The notes under the pieces were generated by a model, which worked only from the letters and a program-made list of their open reading frames with translations, had not been told where the DNA came from and did no database searches. A program made the position numbers and the translations under genes. Below are positions 21,041 through 28,752 of a stretch of 32,556 nt of DNA, piece after piece (the stretch's first letter is position 1; each line of letters begins with the position of its first letter). Origin of the DNA: CAYNFS01 sp964396685 (GTDB lineage Bacteria > Patescibacteriota > Doudnabacteria > UBA920 > 2-01-FULL-46-14); the NCBI GenBank assembly GCA_964396685.1, contig CAYNFS010000013.1:1-32556 (forward strand), in the 5' to 3' direction.

Positions 21041-22740
21041 TGCGTACGCGCTTTGTTATTTTACAAATTTTTTTTGTGATTTTTTCCGCCGCAGTTATCA
21101 TGCGGCTTTTTTCGCTTCAGGTTTTAAGCCACAAGGATTATAAGGAGCTTGCGGAAAATCAGCATCAGTTATATAAGACCTTGATTCCTATCCGCGGGGA
21201 AATATTTATCAAGGAAAATAAAAACGGCAAATTAGTGGCCGTGGTGACAAATATTGACAAAGATTTAGTCTACGCCGTGCCTCCCGAAATTGCTGAAAAA
21301 GAAAAAGTTGCAGCAACCCTGGCGCCTATCCTGGAAATGAAGAAAGCCGAGATTTTGGAGAGAATTTCCGACGATAGCCGCAAGTGGGTGGCAATCAAAA
21401 AAGAGCTTTCAGAGAGCGTCGCAATCAAGATCAGGGATTTGAAACTTACGGGCGTCTATCTCCAGCCGGAAACTTACCGCCTCTATCCGGAAAACGACTT
21501 CGCCTCTCAAGTTTTAGGTTTTTTGGCATATAGAGAGAATCAAAGAGTTGGACAGTATGGCGTAGAAGAATATTTTGAAGAGAAGTTGGCGGGCAAGGCA
21601 GGCTCGCTTTTGGTGGACAAAGACCTGCGTGGCCGTTGGATCGCAAGCGGGGTCAGGCAAATCAAGGAGGCCGAGGACGGGGCAAATGTGATACTTACCA
21701 TTGACCGAGCCGTCCAATTCAAAGCGCAAAGCATTTTGGAAAGCACGGTCAAACTGTACCAAGCCGATTCCGGCAGCATGGTGGTTCTTTCGCCAAAAAC
21801 TGGCGCTGTTTTGGCTATGGCAAATTCCCCGAGTTTTGACCCCAATAATTTTAGTAAAGTTGAGGACCTGGCCGTGTTCCGCAATGGCGCAATTTCGGAT
21901 GCCTATGAGCCAGGCTCCGTATTCAAACCGATAACCATGGCCGCGGGGCTTGATGCTGAAGCGATTACCCCGGATATGACTTATGAAGACGCAGGTTTTG
22001 TGGTTTTTGACGAGTTTACCATTAGAAATGCCAACGACCGAGTTTACGGCACGCAGACCATGACCCAGGTTTTGGAGCAGTCGATAAACACTGGAGCAAT
22101 TTTTGCGGTCAACCAAGCGGGCGATCGAAAATTTTTGGATACTGTCGAGCGTTTTGGCTTTGGCAGATCAACCGGGATCACCTTGCCAGCCGAAGTGCCA
22201 GGGGATATTAAAAACTTAAGAGGCGGTGGAGAGGTTCATTATGCCACGGCCTCTTTTGGGCAGGGGATAACAGTCACGTCTTTGCAGTTGGCGCAAGCGT
22301 TCGGGGCAATTGCCAATCAGGGAAAGATGATGAGGCCGAGAATTTTAGAAAGCGTTGAGTACGCTGATGGCCGGCTTGAGATGCTCGGGGCCGAAGAAGC
22401 AGGCCAAGTGATCTCGGCAAAGGCGGCGAACACGCTTTCCGCCATGCTGGTTTCGGTGGTAGAAAAAGGCCATGGCAAGCGAGCCGGGGTTCCGGGATAT
22501 TATATCGCGGGAAAAACCGGCACGGCGCAAATGGCACGGCTAGATGGCCCAGGCTACGATCCTGAAAGGACAATCGGAACTTTTGCGGGATTTGGGCCGG
22601 TGGAGGATCCGGCTTTTGTGATTGTGGTGAAGATCGTCAATCCCAAAACCGTGCGGTTTGCCGAAAGTACCGCGGCTCCGGCCTTTGGGGAACTGGCGAG
22701 GTATCTGCTTAATTACTACCAGATCCCCCCGACGAGGTGA
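21040..22740 (+). CDS. ftsI: Penicillin-binding protein 2 / FtsI septal transpeptidase
   Basis: 566 aa. It crosslinks septal peptidoglycan. An N-terminal TM helix (about 5-24) is followed by the dimerisation domain (residues ~50-190, with IRGEIFIKENKNGKLVAV and YPENDFASQVLGF) and the transpeptidase domain with its three motifs: S-x-x-K as SVFK (Ser293, Lys296), S-x-N as SIN (Ser348), and KTGTAQ at 492-497. All active residues are present. No PASTA domain is visible. Its start overlaps the ftsL-like stop by one base. No ftsW or mur gene follows; the next unit is a tRNA. Confidence 0.93.
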   Translation: MRTRFVILQIFFVIFSAAVIMRLFSLQVLSHKDYKELAENQHQLYKTLIPIRGEIFIKENKNGKLVAVVTNIDKDLVYAVPPEIAEKEKVAATLAPILEMKKAEILERISDDSRKWVAIKKELSESVAIKIRDLKLTGVYLQPETYRLYPENDFASQVLGFLAYRENQRVGQYGVEEYFEEKLAGKAGSLLVDKDLRGRWIASGVRQIKEAEDGANVILTIDRAVQFKAQSILESTVKLYQADSGSMVVLSPKTGAVLAMANSPSFDPNNFSKVEDLAVFRNGAISDAYEPGSVFKPITMAAGLDAEAITPDMTYEDAGFVVFDEFTIRNANDRVYGTQTMTQVLEQSINTGAIFAVNQAGDRKFLDTVERFGFGRSTGITLPAEVPGDIKNLRGGGEVHYATASFGQGITVTSLQLAQAFGAIANQGKMMRPRILESVEYADGRLEMLGAEEAGQVISAKAANTLSAMLVSVVEKGHGKRAGVPGYYIAGKTGTAQMARLDGPGYDPERTIGTFAGFGPVEDPAFVIVVKIVNPKTVRFAESTAAPAFGELARYLLNYYQIPPTR

Positions 22741-22744
22741 CGGT

Positions 22745-22770
22745 ACTATATTACTAGACCGTAATATAGT
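22745..22770. repeat. Inverted repeat after ftsI
   Basis: ACTATATTAC (22745-22754), loop TAGACC, GTAATATAGT (22761-22770), a perfect 10-bp AT-rich stem. There is no T run, so it is not a typical terminator. Confidence 0.6.
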
Positions 22771-22780
22771 CAGGAAGATA

Positions 22781-22809
22781 TTGAAGAGATGTTTGAGTGA
22801 TGTTATGAT
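22781..22809 (+). promoter_or_regulatory. Promoter of the tRNA-Glu gene
   Basis: TTGAAG (22781-22786), a 17-nt spacer, TATGAT (22804-22809) preceded by TGT. Confidence 0.75.
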
Positions 22810-22825
22810 TAGAACAGTTTCTCAT

Positions 22826-22900
22826 GCCGCGTTCGTCTAGCCCGGTCAAGGACACTGCGTTCTCAGCGCAGTAACACCGGTTCAAATCCGGTACGCGGTA
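22826..22900 (+). tRNA. tRNA-Glu (anticodon CTC)
   Basis: A full cloverleaf can be drawn: acceptor GCCGCGT/ACGCGGT (first pair G-T), D arm GTCT/GGAC, anticodon stem CTGCG/CGCAG with loop TTCTCAG (anticodon CTC at 22862-22864), T arm ACCGG-TTCAAAT-CCGGT. TCGTCTAG and the AACACCGG region are typical of tRNA-Glu. After the discriminator A the genome reads CACCA, so CCA is not encoded in register and is probably added enzymatically. Confidence 0.9.
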
Positions 22901-23018
22901 CACCATTTCGGCGGTCAGGTCAGCCAACAAACAGAGGTCCGACCCCCCTATGGAACTATTTTTGTTTTTTTCGCCGGAGAAGAAAAAGCCAGCGTTGTAT
23001 GTCATTAAAATTGATTTC

Positions 23019-23027
23019 TGCTATAAT
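23019..23027 (+). promoter_or_regulatory. Extended -10 promoter of the DUF378 gene
   Basis: TGCTATAAT with no clear -35. Start near 23034. The interval 22901-23061 otherwise holds no convincing gene. Confidence 0.65.
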
Positions 23028-23073
23028 ACTGTAAAACACAGTAAAGCTTTGCCGAAAGGGGGTGAAACAAAAA

Positions 23074-23301
23074 GTGCACAGGTTAACATTTACTTTAGTA
23101 ATAATTGGCGGCCTTAACTGGCTTTTGCAGGGGGTTTTTGGCTGGGAAATAGGCCAGCTTTTTGGCGGCCAGGAAGCCGTCGTATCTCGGGTAATTTACA
23201 TACTTGTGGGCCTCTCTGCGGTTTATGAGATAGCGACTCACGGCAAACGATGTCTGGCTTGCCGGCCCGAGCTTGCACAAAAGTCTCAAGGCGGGATGTA
23301 A
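23074..23301 (+). CDS. DUF378 family small membrane protein
   Basis: 75 aa from GTG 23074, chosen because GGGGGTGA at 23058-23065 is 8 nt upstream; the GTG at 23062 lies inside that ribosome binding site. Two TM segments: FTLVIIGGLNWLLQGVFG and VVSRVIYILVGLSAVYEIA, the signature of DUF378 (G-x-x-NW-x-L-x-G, Y-x-L-VGLSA-x-Y). The C-terminus has two Cys (RCLAC). Function is not known for the family. Confidence 0.85.
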   Translation: MHRLTFTLVIIGGLNWLLQGVFGWEIGQLFGGQEAVVSRVIYILVGLSAVYEIATHGKRCLACRPELAQKSQGGM

Positions 23302-23347
23302 TTCATTATTGTGATGCTACGAAAGCGCCGGATGCAGAGTCTGGGTC

Positions 23348-23375
23348 TTGCTGAATTTCCAACAGATGTTATAGT
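23348..23375 (+). promoter_or_regulatory. Leaderless promoter of the aminotransferase gene
   Basis: TTGCTG (23348-23353), a 16-nt spacer, TATAGT (23370-23375) with TG upstream, then 6 nt to ATG 23382. No Shine-Dalgarno sequence. Confidence 0.7.
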
Positions 23376-23381
23376 AAAGCC

Positions 23382-24236
23382 ATGGTCAAAGAAGGCATTG
23401 CGTTTGTCGAAACCAAATTTGTTCCTTTGGAAAAAGCAAAAATTTCAGCGACTGATCTGGCGGTGCAGAGGGGCACCGGGCTTTTTGAAACCTTAAGGAC
23501 TTACGGGAAGGCCCCCCTGGCCTTGCGGGAGCGCCTTGAAAGAATTTTTGAGTCTGCCGAAATCCTCGGATTCAAATTGCGTTTCTCGCAAACAGGACTT
23601 ACCAAGAAAGTCTTGGAAGGAATAGATAAACTCAAAGTCCGTGAGGTGCTCGTCAAAATTATCGTGACCGCCGAAGCCAGTCACCGCGGATTCGGGCTTG
23701 TCCCGGAGAAGACGAAACTTGTGATATTGTTTTCGCCTTTCGTTCCTCCGCCGCGGAAACATTATGAAAAAGGCATTGAAATTTTTACGACGAAGCTTAA
23801 GCGGCCATTACCGGAGATCAAGTCTTTAAGCTACCTGTCTGCGGTGGTTGCACACCGGCGGGCCAAAAAGGCTGGATTTGATGAGGCGGTTTATCTGGAT
23901 TTAAGAAATAATATTTTAGAAGGCACGACTTTTAATTTCGCGATTATAAAAAATAAAACACTGGTTACGCCCATCCATGGAATTTTGGAAGGCATTACCA
24001 TGGATATAGTCTTGGGCCTTGCCGCAAAGGCGGGACTTGCAGTCAAGCGTCAAGAAATCAGATATGCTGACTTGAAAAAAGCGCAAGAGGCATTCATCAC
24101 CTCGGCAAGCCGGGAAGTGATGCCGGTTGTGAAAGTGGACAAGATTAAGATTGGGAACGGGAGACCTGGAGTTTATGCAAAATTGCTTTTGCAAAAGTAT
24201 CGCGAGTTTGCATTAAACGATGCCAAAAATTTCTAA
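23382..24236 (+). CDS. Class IV aminotransferase (PLP-dependent)
   Basis: 284 aa, the usual fold-type IV size (branched-chain aminotransferase, D-amino acid aminotransferase, aminodeoxychorismate lyase). Visible features: DLAVQRGTGLFETLRTYGK, RLERIFESAEILGF, the Schiff-base Lys147 in EIKSLSYLSAVVAHRRAK, FDEAVYLD, the glutamate of ILEGTTFNFAII, and TPIHGILEGITMDIVL followed by ITSASREVMPVVKVD. The family is firm but the substrate is not: branched-chain or D-amino acid activity are both possible. In a genome with few biosynthetic genes a D-amino acid for the wall would be of use; that is inference. Confidence 0.85.
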   Translation: MVKEGIAFVETKFVPLEKAKISATDLAVQRGTGLFETLRTYGKAPLALRERLERIFESAEILGFKLRFSQTGLTKKVLEGIDKLKVREVLVKIIVTAEASHRGFGLVPEKTKLVILFSPFVPPPRKHYEKGIEIFTTKLKRPLPEIKSLSYLSAVVAHRRAKKAGFDEAVYLDLRNNILEGTTFNFAIIKNKTLVTPIHGILEGITMDIVLGLAAKAGLAVKRQEIRYADLKKAQEAFITSASREVMPVVKVDKIKIGNGRPGVYAKLLLQKYREFALNDAKNF

Positions 24237-24257
24237 TACTTTATACAAACTATTGTT

Positions 24258-24328
24258 TGTCATCCCCGACTTGATCGGGGATCCAGAAAAAAGTTTTTTA
24301 TTGGATTCCCGCTTCCGCGGGAATGACA
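24258..24328. repeat. Class D repeat pair (TGTCAT...ATGACA), possible bidirectional terminator
   Basis: TGTCATCCCCGA-CTTGA-TCGGGGATCCAG and TGGATTCCCGC-TTCC-GCGGGAATGACA in inverted arrangement around an A6/T7 centre. Outer ends are inverted copies. Confidence 0.85.
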
Positions 24329-24362
24329 GAAAAGGATAATTAGAAATTTGAGAGCTGCACCA

Positions 24363-25613
24363 ATGATAGAAACCAAAAAGCAGGCAAAAATAAAAACATC
24401 AAAAAAGACTCTTAAATTTCCTGCGGGTTTCTTGTGGGGTGCTGCTACGTCTGCCTACCAAGTGGAAGGCGGCATTACTCAAAACGATTGGGCGGCCTCC
24501 AAAATGCCGCCTGCGGGCTTAGCTTGCGATCACTATAATCGCTATCAGGAAGATTTTTTGCTCGCCAAAAAATTAAACCACAGCGCCCACCGGTTTTCTC
24601 TGGAGTGGAGCCGCATTGAGCCTGTGGCCGACCAGTGGGATGAGGATGCGATCGAACATTATTCTCATACGTTGGACTTTTTGAAAAGGCAGGGATTTAA
24701 AACTTTCGTAACGCTTCATCATTTTACGAATCCTTTGTGGGTCGCATCAGAAGGAGGCTGGGCAAACCGAAAAACCATTGAGCATTTCGCAGGTTTCGTT
24801 TCCAAGATTTGCCAGACCATCGGACATCTCATAGATTTTTGGGTAACAATCAATGAGCCGGGTATTTATGCTTTTGTGGGCTATCAGGAAGGTTTTTGGC
24901 CGCCTTTCAAAAAAAGTCTCTTAAAAAGTTACAAAGTGTATCAAAACATGCTCAAGGCGCATAATAAGGCATATGAGATCATCCATGCCTATTATCCGGA
25001 AGCCAAAGTCGGATTCGCGCATAATATTTCTTACTTTGAGCCAAATAATCCGGCAAGTTTTTTTGACAGGCTGGTTGTCAGGTTTCATGAATGGTTCTAT
25101 ATGGATTTACCTTATACAAGAACCAAAAATGATTATATCGGATTGAACCATTATTTTTATAAAAGGATGGGAATGAATATTTTTTCATTGAAAAAAGAAG
25201 TCGTGCGCGAAAGAAAGGTTGAGCTTTCCGACAAAGGGTGGGCAATTTACCCGCGAGCGATATTTGAAGTTCTCCGCAAACTGAAGAAGTTTCGCAAGCC
25301 CATTTATATCACGGAGCACGGCATAGCGGATAGAACCGACAAAAAAAGACCCAAATTTATAGTTGATTACTTGAAAGAAGTGCATCGTGCCATACAAAAA
25401 GGAGTTGATGTGCGGGGTTATTTGCACTGGGCGCTTTTGGATAGTTATGAGTGGCCGGTTTTGCCACAGGAAAAAACCGGGTACGAGATAAAATTTGGTC
25501 TGGTTGAGGTGGATTTCGCAAGTCCGGATTTGAAAAGAAAGATCAGAAAAAGCGCCAGGGTGTACGCGAGGATTTGCAAAAGTAATGCAATTGGATTGTC
25601 ATTGCTTTTATGA
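24363..25613 (+). CDS. Glycoside hydrolase family 1 (beta-glycosidase)
   Basis: 416 aa from ATG 24363 (a TTG at 24348 is possible). GH1 enzymes cleave beta-linked glucosides or galactosides with retention. Motifs: FLWGAATSAYQVEGG, HRFSLEWSRIEP, FVTLHHFTNPLW, acid/base Glu165 in VTINEPG, YIGLNHYF, nucleophile Glu318 in YITEHGIAD and LHWALLDSYEWP. The usual I-T-E-N-G is I-T-E-H-G here. No signal peptide is apparent, so it should act in the cytoplasm. Its stop overlaps the start of the transporter gene (ATGA), indicating an operon. Confidence 0.93.
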   Translation: MIETKKQAKIKTSKKTLKFPAGFLWGAATSAYQVEGGITQNDWAASKMPPAGLACDHYNRYQEDFLLAKKLNHSAHRFSLEWSRIEPVADQWDEDAIEHYSHTLDFLKRQGFKTFVTLHHFTNPLWVASEGGWANRKTIEHFAGFVSKICQTIGHLIDFWVTINEPGIYAFVGYQEGFWPPFKKSLLKSYKVYQNMLKAHNKAYEIIHAYYPEAKVGFAHNISYFEPNNPASFFDRLVVRFHEWFYMDLPYTRTKNDYIGLNHYFYKRMGMNIFSLKKEVVRERKVELSDKGWAIYPRAIFEVLRKLKKFRKPIYITEHGIADRTDKKRPKFIVDYLKEVHRAIQKGVDVRGYLHWALLDSYEWPVLPQEKTGYEIKFGLVEVDFASPDLKRKIRKSARVYARICKSNAIGLSLLL

Positions 25614-26500
25614 CCTATGTCTGGATAGCGGTCTTTGCCTATTTCCTGTTTGCCTTAAACGGCATAGCGGATAAGTTTTTGCTGACCAAAGCGGTGAGGC
25701 ATCCTATTGTTTACGCTTTTTACATAGGAGTCACCGGTCCTTTGACCTGGGTGTTAGCACCTTTTGGACTCAAAGGCATTGGATTGAGGGATTTGGTAAT
25801 CGCCATCATCGGGGGTGGCGCTTTTGTCATAGCCTTGTATTTTTTGTATGTGGCCACGAGGCAGACCAGTATTTCGCGGCTTCTGCCCATAGAAGGAGGT
25901 TTAGTACCCGTTTTTACATTGGTTTTGGCCTATGTGATTTTGCAGGAAAGATTGGCCTTGAGTCAGCAAATCGCTTTTGGATTTTTGGTGTTGGGAGCGG
26001 TGCTTATAGCTTTTAAGCAGGATAAAACCGGCTGGCACCCCAAGGCTTTGAGGAACGCGGCTATCGGGGCGCTTCTTTTTGCTTTATCTTTGTCTTTGAC
26101 CAAATATATTTTTGAACAGACAAATTTTGTCTCCGGGCTTATTTGGACGCGAATCGGTTTTTTCCTGGTTTCAATAAGCTTTTTGATTCCGCGCAGGAGC
26201 CGAAAATACATATTAGACGCCCCCAAGCAGACGACAACCGGCAATAAATTTTTGTACTATGGGACGAGAGTTACAGGAGGACTGGCCGGCTTTTTGCAGA
26301 ATTACGCGATTTCTCTCGGCAGTGTGACTATAGTCAGCGGTTTGCAAGGGACCCAGTATGCCCTGCTTCTTGTCTTGACCGCTTTCTTGTCCAAGTATCA
26401 TCCTAAAATTTTGAAGGAGAAGGTGACAGGGCCGATTTTGGCGCAAAAGATTTCGGCAATTGTTTTGATCACTTTGGGACTCATTTTGTTAAGCAAATGA
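25610..26500 (+). CDS. EamA/DMT-superfamily transporter
   Basis: 296 aa with about ten hydrophobic segments in two halves, typical of the drug/metabolite transporter superfamily. The first half ends with RQTSISRLLPIEGGLVPVFTLVLAYVILQERL (split here: RLLPIEGGLVPVFTLV, AYVILQERL), the second with VTIVSGLQGTQYALLLVL. ATGA overlaps join it to both the GH1 gene and the following glycosidase, so it probably moves a sugar or glycoside related to those enzymes; the substrate is not shown by the sequence. Confidence 0.85.
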   Translation: MTYVWIAVFAYFLFALNGIADKFLLTKAVRHPIVYAFYIGVTGPLTWVLAPFGLKGIGLRDLVIAIIGGGAFVIALYFLYVATRQTSISRLLPIEGGLVPVFTLVLAYVILQERLALSQQIAFGFLVLGAVLIAFKQDKTGWHPKALRNAAIGALLFALSLSLTKYIFEQTNFVSGLIWTRIGFFLVSISFLIPRRSRKYILDAPKQTTTGNKFLYYGTRVTGGLAGFLQNYAISLGSVTIVSGLQGTQYALLLVLTAFLSKYHPKILKEKVTGPILAQKISAIVLITLGLILLSK

Positions 26501-27480
26501 AGAAAATACTTTTAGCAATTTTGATCGTGGCCGCTCTTGCGTCATTTTTCTATCTTCGGTTTGAGCCGGCGAAAGACATTCAATGGGGGCTGAACTTTTC
26601 CATTCACCAGGCAGGATACTTGGGCCTGGATTGGAAAGAAACGTACCTGTATATTTTGGATGATTTAAAACCAAAATATCTAAGACTTATGGCTTATTGG
26701 GAAATTTTGGAGCCCGATCCAGGGCAGTTTAGTTTCGCAGACTTTAATTATCAGCTAGAAGAGGCCCACAAGCGGGGAATAAAAGTAATTTTGGTTTTGG
26801 GCAGCAAACAGCCGCGCTGGCCGGAATGCCATCATCCTGCCTGGTACGCCGCTTTGGATACTCAAGAGAAAGAAGAAGCGGTTTTGCAAATGTTGCGCGC
26901 GGCAGTCGAACATTTTCGCGATTTCGGAGCAATCAAGGCTTGGCAGGTTGAAAATGAGCCTTTCTTTCCCTATGGCCCGGAGTGCCCTGCCATCTCCAGA
27001 GAGCTTCTTAGGCAGGAAATTAGTCTCGTGAAAAATTTGGATTTGAGGCCAGTGATTGTCACTGACAGCGGGGAGAAGGGAGCGTGGCTGCCTGCCGCCT
27101 GGGTGGGGGCTGACGTTTTCGGCTCCACAATGTACCGGCAGGTGTACCATGATAAAAAGATGAAATATATCAAATATCCCATTCCAGCCGCACTTTATCG
27201 CATCAAAGCCGGCATGGTGCAAACTTTATCGCCGATACGCGAATTTGTGGGGATAGAGTTGCAGGCTGAACCCTGGTTTGCGACAAACGTTTACCAAACA
27301 GATTGGGAGGATCAAAAGCGACTGATGAATCCGGAAATTTTTGCTGAATATATTGATTATGCGCGGCGCGCCGGGTTTGCTGAAAATTATCTCTGGGGGG
27401 TAGAATGGTGGTATTGGGCAAGACAACAAGGGCATCTGGAAATGTGGGAAGCGGGGAAGTCTGTAATTAATAATCCATGA
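26497..27480 (+). CDS. Clan GH-A glycosidase (cellulase-like TIM barrel), membrane-anchored
   Basis: 327 aa. An N-terminal TM segment or signal (KKILLAILIVAALASFFYL) suggests an outer location, anchored or secreted. The barrel shows LKPKYLRLMAYWEILEP, HKRGIKVILVLG, the acid/base Glu154 in WQVENEPF, and a strand-7 glutamate in GIELQAEPW (Glu254 or Glu258) as candidate nucleophile, then WGVEWWYW. The N-E-P and late glutamate fit clan GH-A (GH5/GH39/GH42 area); I cannot assign the family. Coupled by ATGA overlap to the transporter: external hydrolysis, uptake, then GH1 inside is a plausible route. Confidence 0.75.
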   Translation: MKKILLAILIVAALASFFYLRFEPAKDIQWGLNFSIHQAGYLGLDWKETYLYILDDLKPKYLRLMAYWEILEPDPGQFSFADFNYQLEEAHKRGIKVILVLGSKQPRWPECHHPAWYAALDTQEKEEAVLQMLRAAVEHFRDFGAIKAWQVENEPFFPYGPECPAISRELLRQEISLVKNLDLRPVIVTDSGEKGAWLPAAWVGADVFGSTMYRQVYHDKKMKYIKYPIPAALYRIKAGMVQTLSPIREFVGIELQAEPWFATNVYQTDWEDQKRLMNPEIFAEYIDYARRAGFAENYLWGVEWWYWARQQGHLEMWEAGKSVINNP

Positions 27481-27501
27481 ACATAGTTGGCCTTGACCCC
27501 A

Positions 27502-27518
27502 GTCCGCCTAGGGCGGAC
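27502..27518. repeat. Class C palindrome GTCCGCC-TAG-GGCGGAC
   Basis: Perfect 7-bp stem in the leader between the glycosidase stop and the ROK start, flanked by CCCC/GGGG. The interval 27481-27561 has no gene. Confidence 0.8.
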
Positions 27519-27561
27519 GGGGCGAGAGTCGGATTGGGGACGCGGAGATCTATTGAGATAT

Positions 27562-28461
27562 ATGCTTAATAAACAAAACTTCCTCGTAGGCCTTGACATC
27601 GGCGGATCAAAGATTGAGGGGATTTTGTGGGCGCGAGAGAAAGTCCTAAGGCAAGCGAAAATCAAAACTCCTCGAGATAAAAAACGTTTCTTGAAAGCAG
27701 TTTTTGGATTGATTGGGAAATTATCTGAAGACAGCAAAGCCGCAGGGATTGGTATTGCGATAGCGGGCGCTTTGGATGCAAAGACTTGGCGTATTCTCAA
27801 CAGCCCAAATATGAAATTTTTGAACGGCGTAAGGCTTGCCAAAATTTTGCAAAACAAGCTTAAAGCGCCGGTGAAGATTGATAATGACGTTAACTGTTTC
27901 CTTCGAGCGGAAGCAAAATTCGGACAAGTACGAGGCAAAAAACACGTGCTAGCTTTGACTATAGGGACAGGTGTCGGTGGCGGAGTATTGGTGAATGATG
28001 AAGTGGTGACGGGTTTTCACGGCGCCGCCGGCGAGCTGGGGCATATGATTATTGCGATAGAGAACTCCCCCTTTGCCCCCTCTTTGGCCAAAGAGGGGGT
28101 TGGGGGAGTTCAGACACTTGAGGATCTAGTTTCAAGCCACGGTTTTTTGCGCTTAGGAGTGCGGCACCCGCTTGAAGCCCAGGTTGCCGCCGAAAAAGGT
28201 GAAAAAAAATCCAAAAGAATATACGACCAAGTTGGAAAGTATTTGGGAATTGGGCTTGCCAGTCTCATAAATATTTTTGATCCCGAAATCATCATCTTAG
28301 GCGGTGGAATTGCAAAAGCGGGCGACTTGCTTGTCAAACCGGCAGTGCACGAAATGGCCAAACACGCGGTAATTCCCAAAAATAAACTTCCACCGGTAAA
28401 AGTCTCTAAATTAAAGTTTGCAGGCGCATTGGGCGCGATAAGCCTGTTTTTGCAATCCTAA
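27562..28461 (+). CDS. ROK-family sugar kinase with a palindromic insertion replacing its zinc-binding loop
   Basis: 299 aa from ATG 27562 (the TTG at 27487 would run through a repeat). ROK proteins phosphorylate glucose or related sugars with ATP. Motifs: LDIGGSKIEG (phosphate loop, residues 11-20), catalytic Asp109 in KIDNDVN, and GTGVGGGVLVNDEVVTGFHG with GELGH at 157-161. After GELGHM the usual CxCGxxGCxE zinc site is absent; in its place are residues 168-184, NSPFAPSLAKEGVGGVQ, encoded by the hairpin at 28062-28111. The kinase may be zinc-free or altered. It follows the glycosidase operon and would phosphorylate the released sugar. Confidence 0.88.
   Translation: MLNKQNFLVGLDIGGSKIEGILWAREKVLRQAKIKTPRDKKRFLKAVFGLIGKLSEDSKAAGIGIAIAGALDAKTWRILNSPNMKFLNGVRLAKILQNKLKAPVKIDNDVNCFLRAEAKFGQVRGKKHVLALTIGTGVGGGVLVNDEVVTGFHGAAGELGHMIIAIENSPFAPSLAKEGVGGVQTLEDLVSSHGFLRLGVRHPLEAQVAAEKGEKKSKRIYDQVGKYLGIGLASLINIFDPEIIILGGGIAKAGDLLVKPAVHEMAKHAVIPKNKLPPVKVSKLKFAGALGAISLFLQS
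28062..28111. repeat. Class B nested hairpin inside the ROK gene
   Basis: Outer GAACTCCCCC (28062-28071) / GGGGGAGTTC (28102-28111); inner CCCCCTCTTT (28076-28085) / AAAGAGGGGG (28090-28099), loop GGCC. Both stems are perfect. In frame. Confidence 0.9.
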
Positions 28462-28468
28462 AAAAGTT

Positions 28469-28513
28469 GTCATTGCGACCCCGGCGTGACCGTAACGTCG
28501 GGGGAGGCAATCT
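28469..28513. repeat. Class D-type repeat GTCATTGCGA...GGCAATCT
   Basis: GTCATTGCGACCCCGGCG and CGTCGGGGGAGGCAATCT pair imperfectly. It lies in the 28462-28752 spacer, which has no gene; that spacer also holds a terminator, an ATCTTTTAGAT motif and a 34-bp palindrome. Confidence 0.6.
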
Positions 28514-28517
28514 CACA

Positions 28518-28552
28518 AACAAAAATGTCCGCCCACGGCGGACATTTTTGTT
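28518..28552. terminator. Strong bidirectional terminator built on a class C palindrome
   Basis: AACAAAAATGTCCGCC (28518-28533), loop CAC, GGCGGACATTTTTGTT (28537-28552): a perfect 16-bp stem whose GC core is flanked by A/T runs. Confidence 0.85.
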
Positions 28553-28649
28553 GCGATCTTTTAGATCTCTGCTGCAAATGTTAAGACGAAAGATCAGAAA
28601 GATCGTTACAGTGATTGTTTCCTTCATCCAATCATTAACCGGGTTCATG

Positions 28650-28683
28650 TGACAAACTTCTGACGATCGTCAGAAGTTTGTCA
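28650..28683. repeat. Perfect 34-bp palindrome
   Basis: TGACAAACTTCTGACGA followed immediately by its exact reverse complement, with no loop. It lies between the ROK gene and scpB, both of which read towards it. Confidence 0.9.
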
Positions 28684-28752
28684 TAGATGGGGCTAATTTT
28701 GGAATCCGAAGCCCGTCACTCCTTGGGATTGGAGGAAGGGGAGGACAACCCC

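Noticed and set aside
22950..23117. Short ORF starting MELFLFF between tRNA-Glu and DUF378
   Set aside because: It contains the DUF378 promoter and overlaps that gene in another frame.
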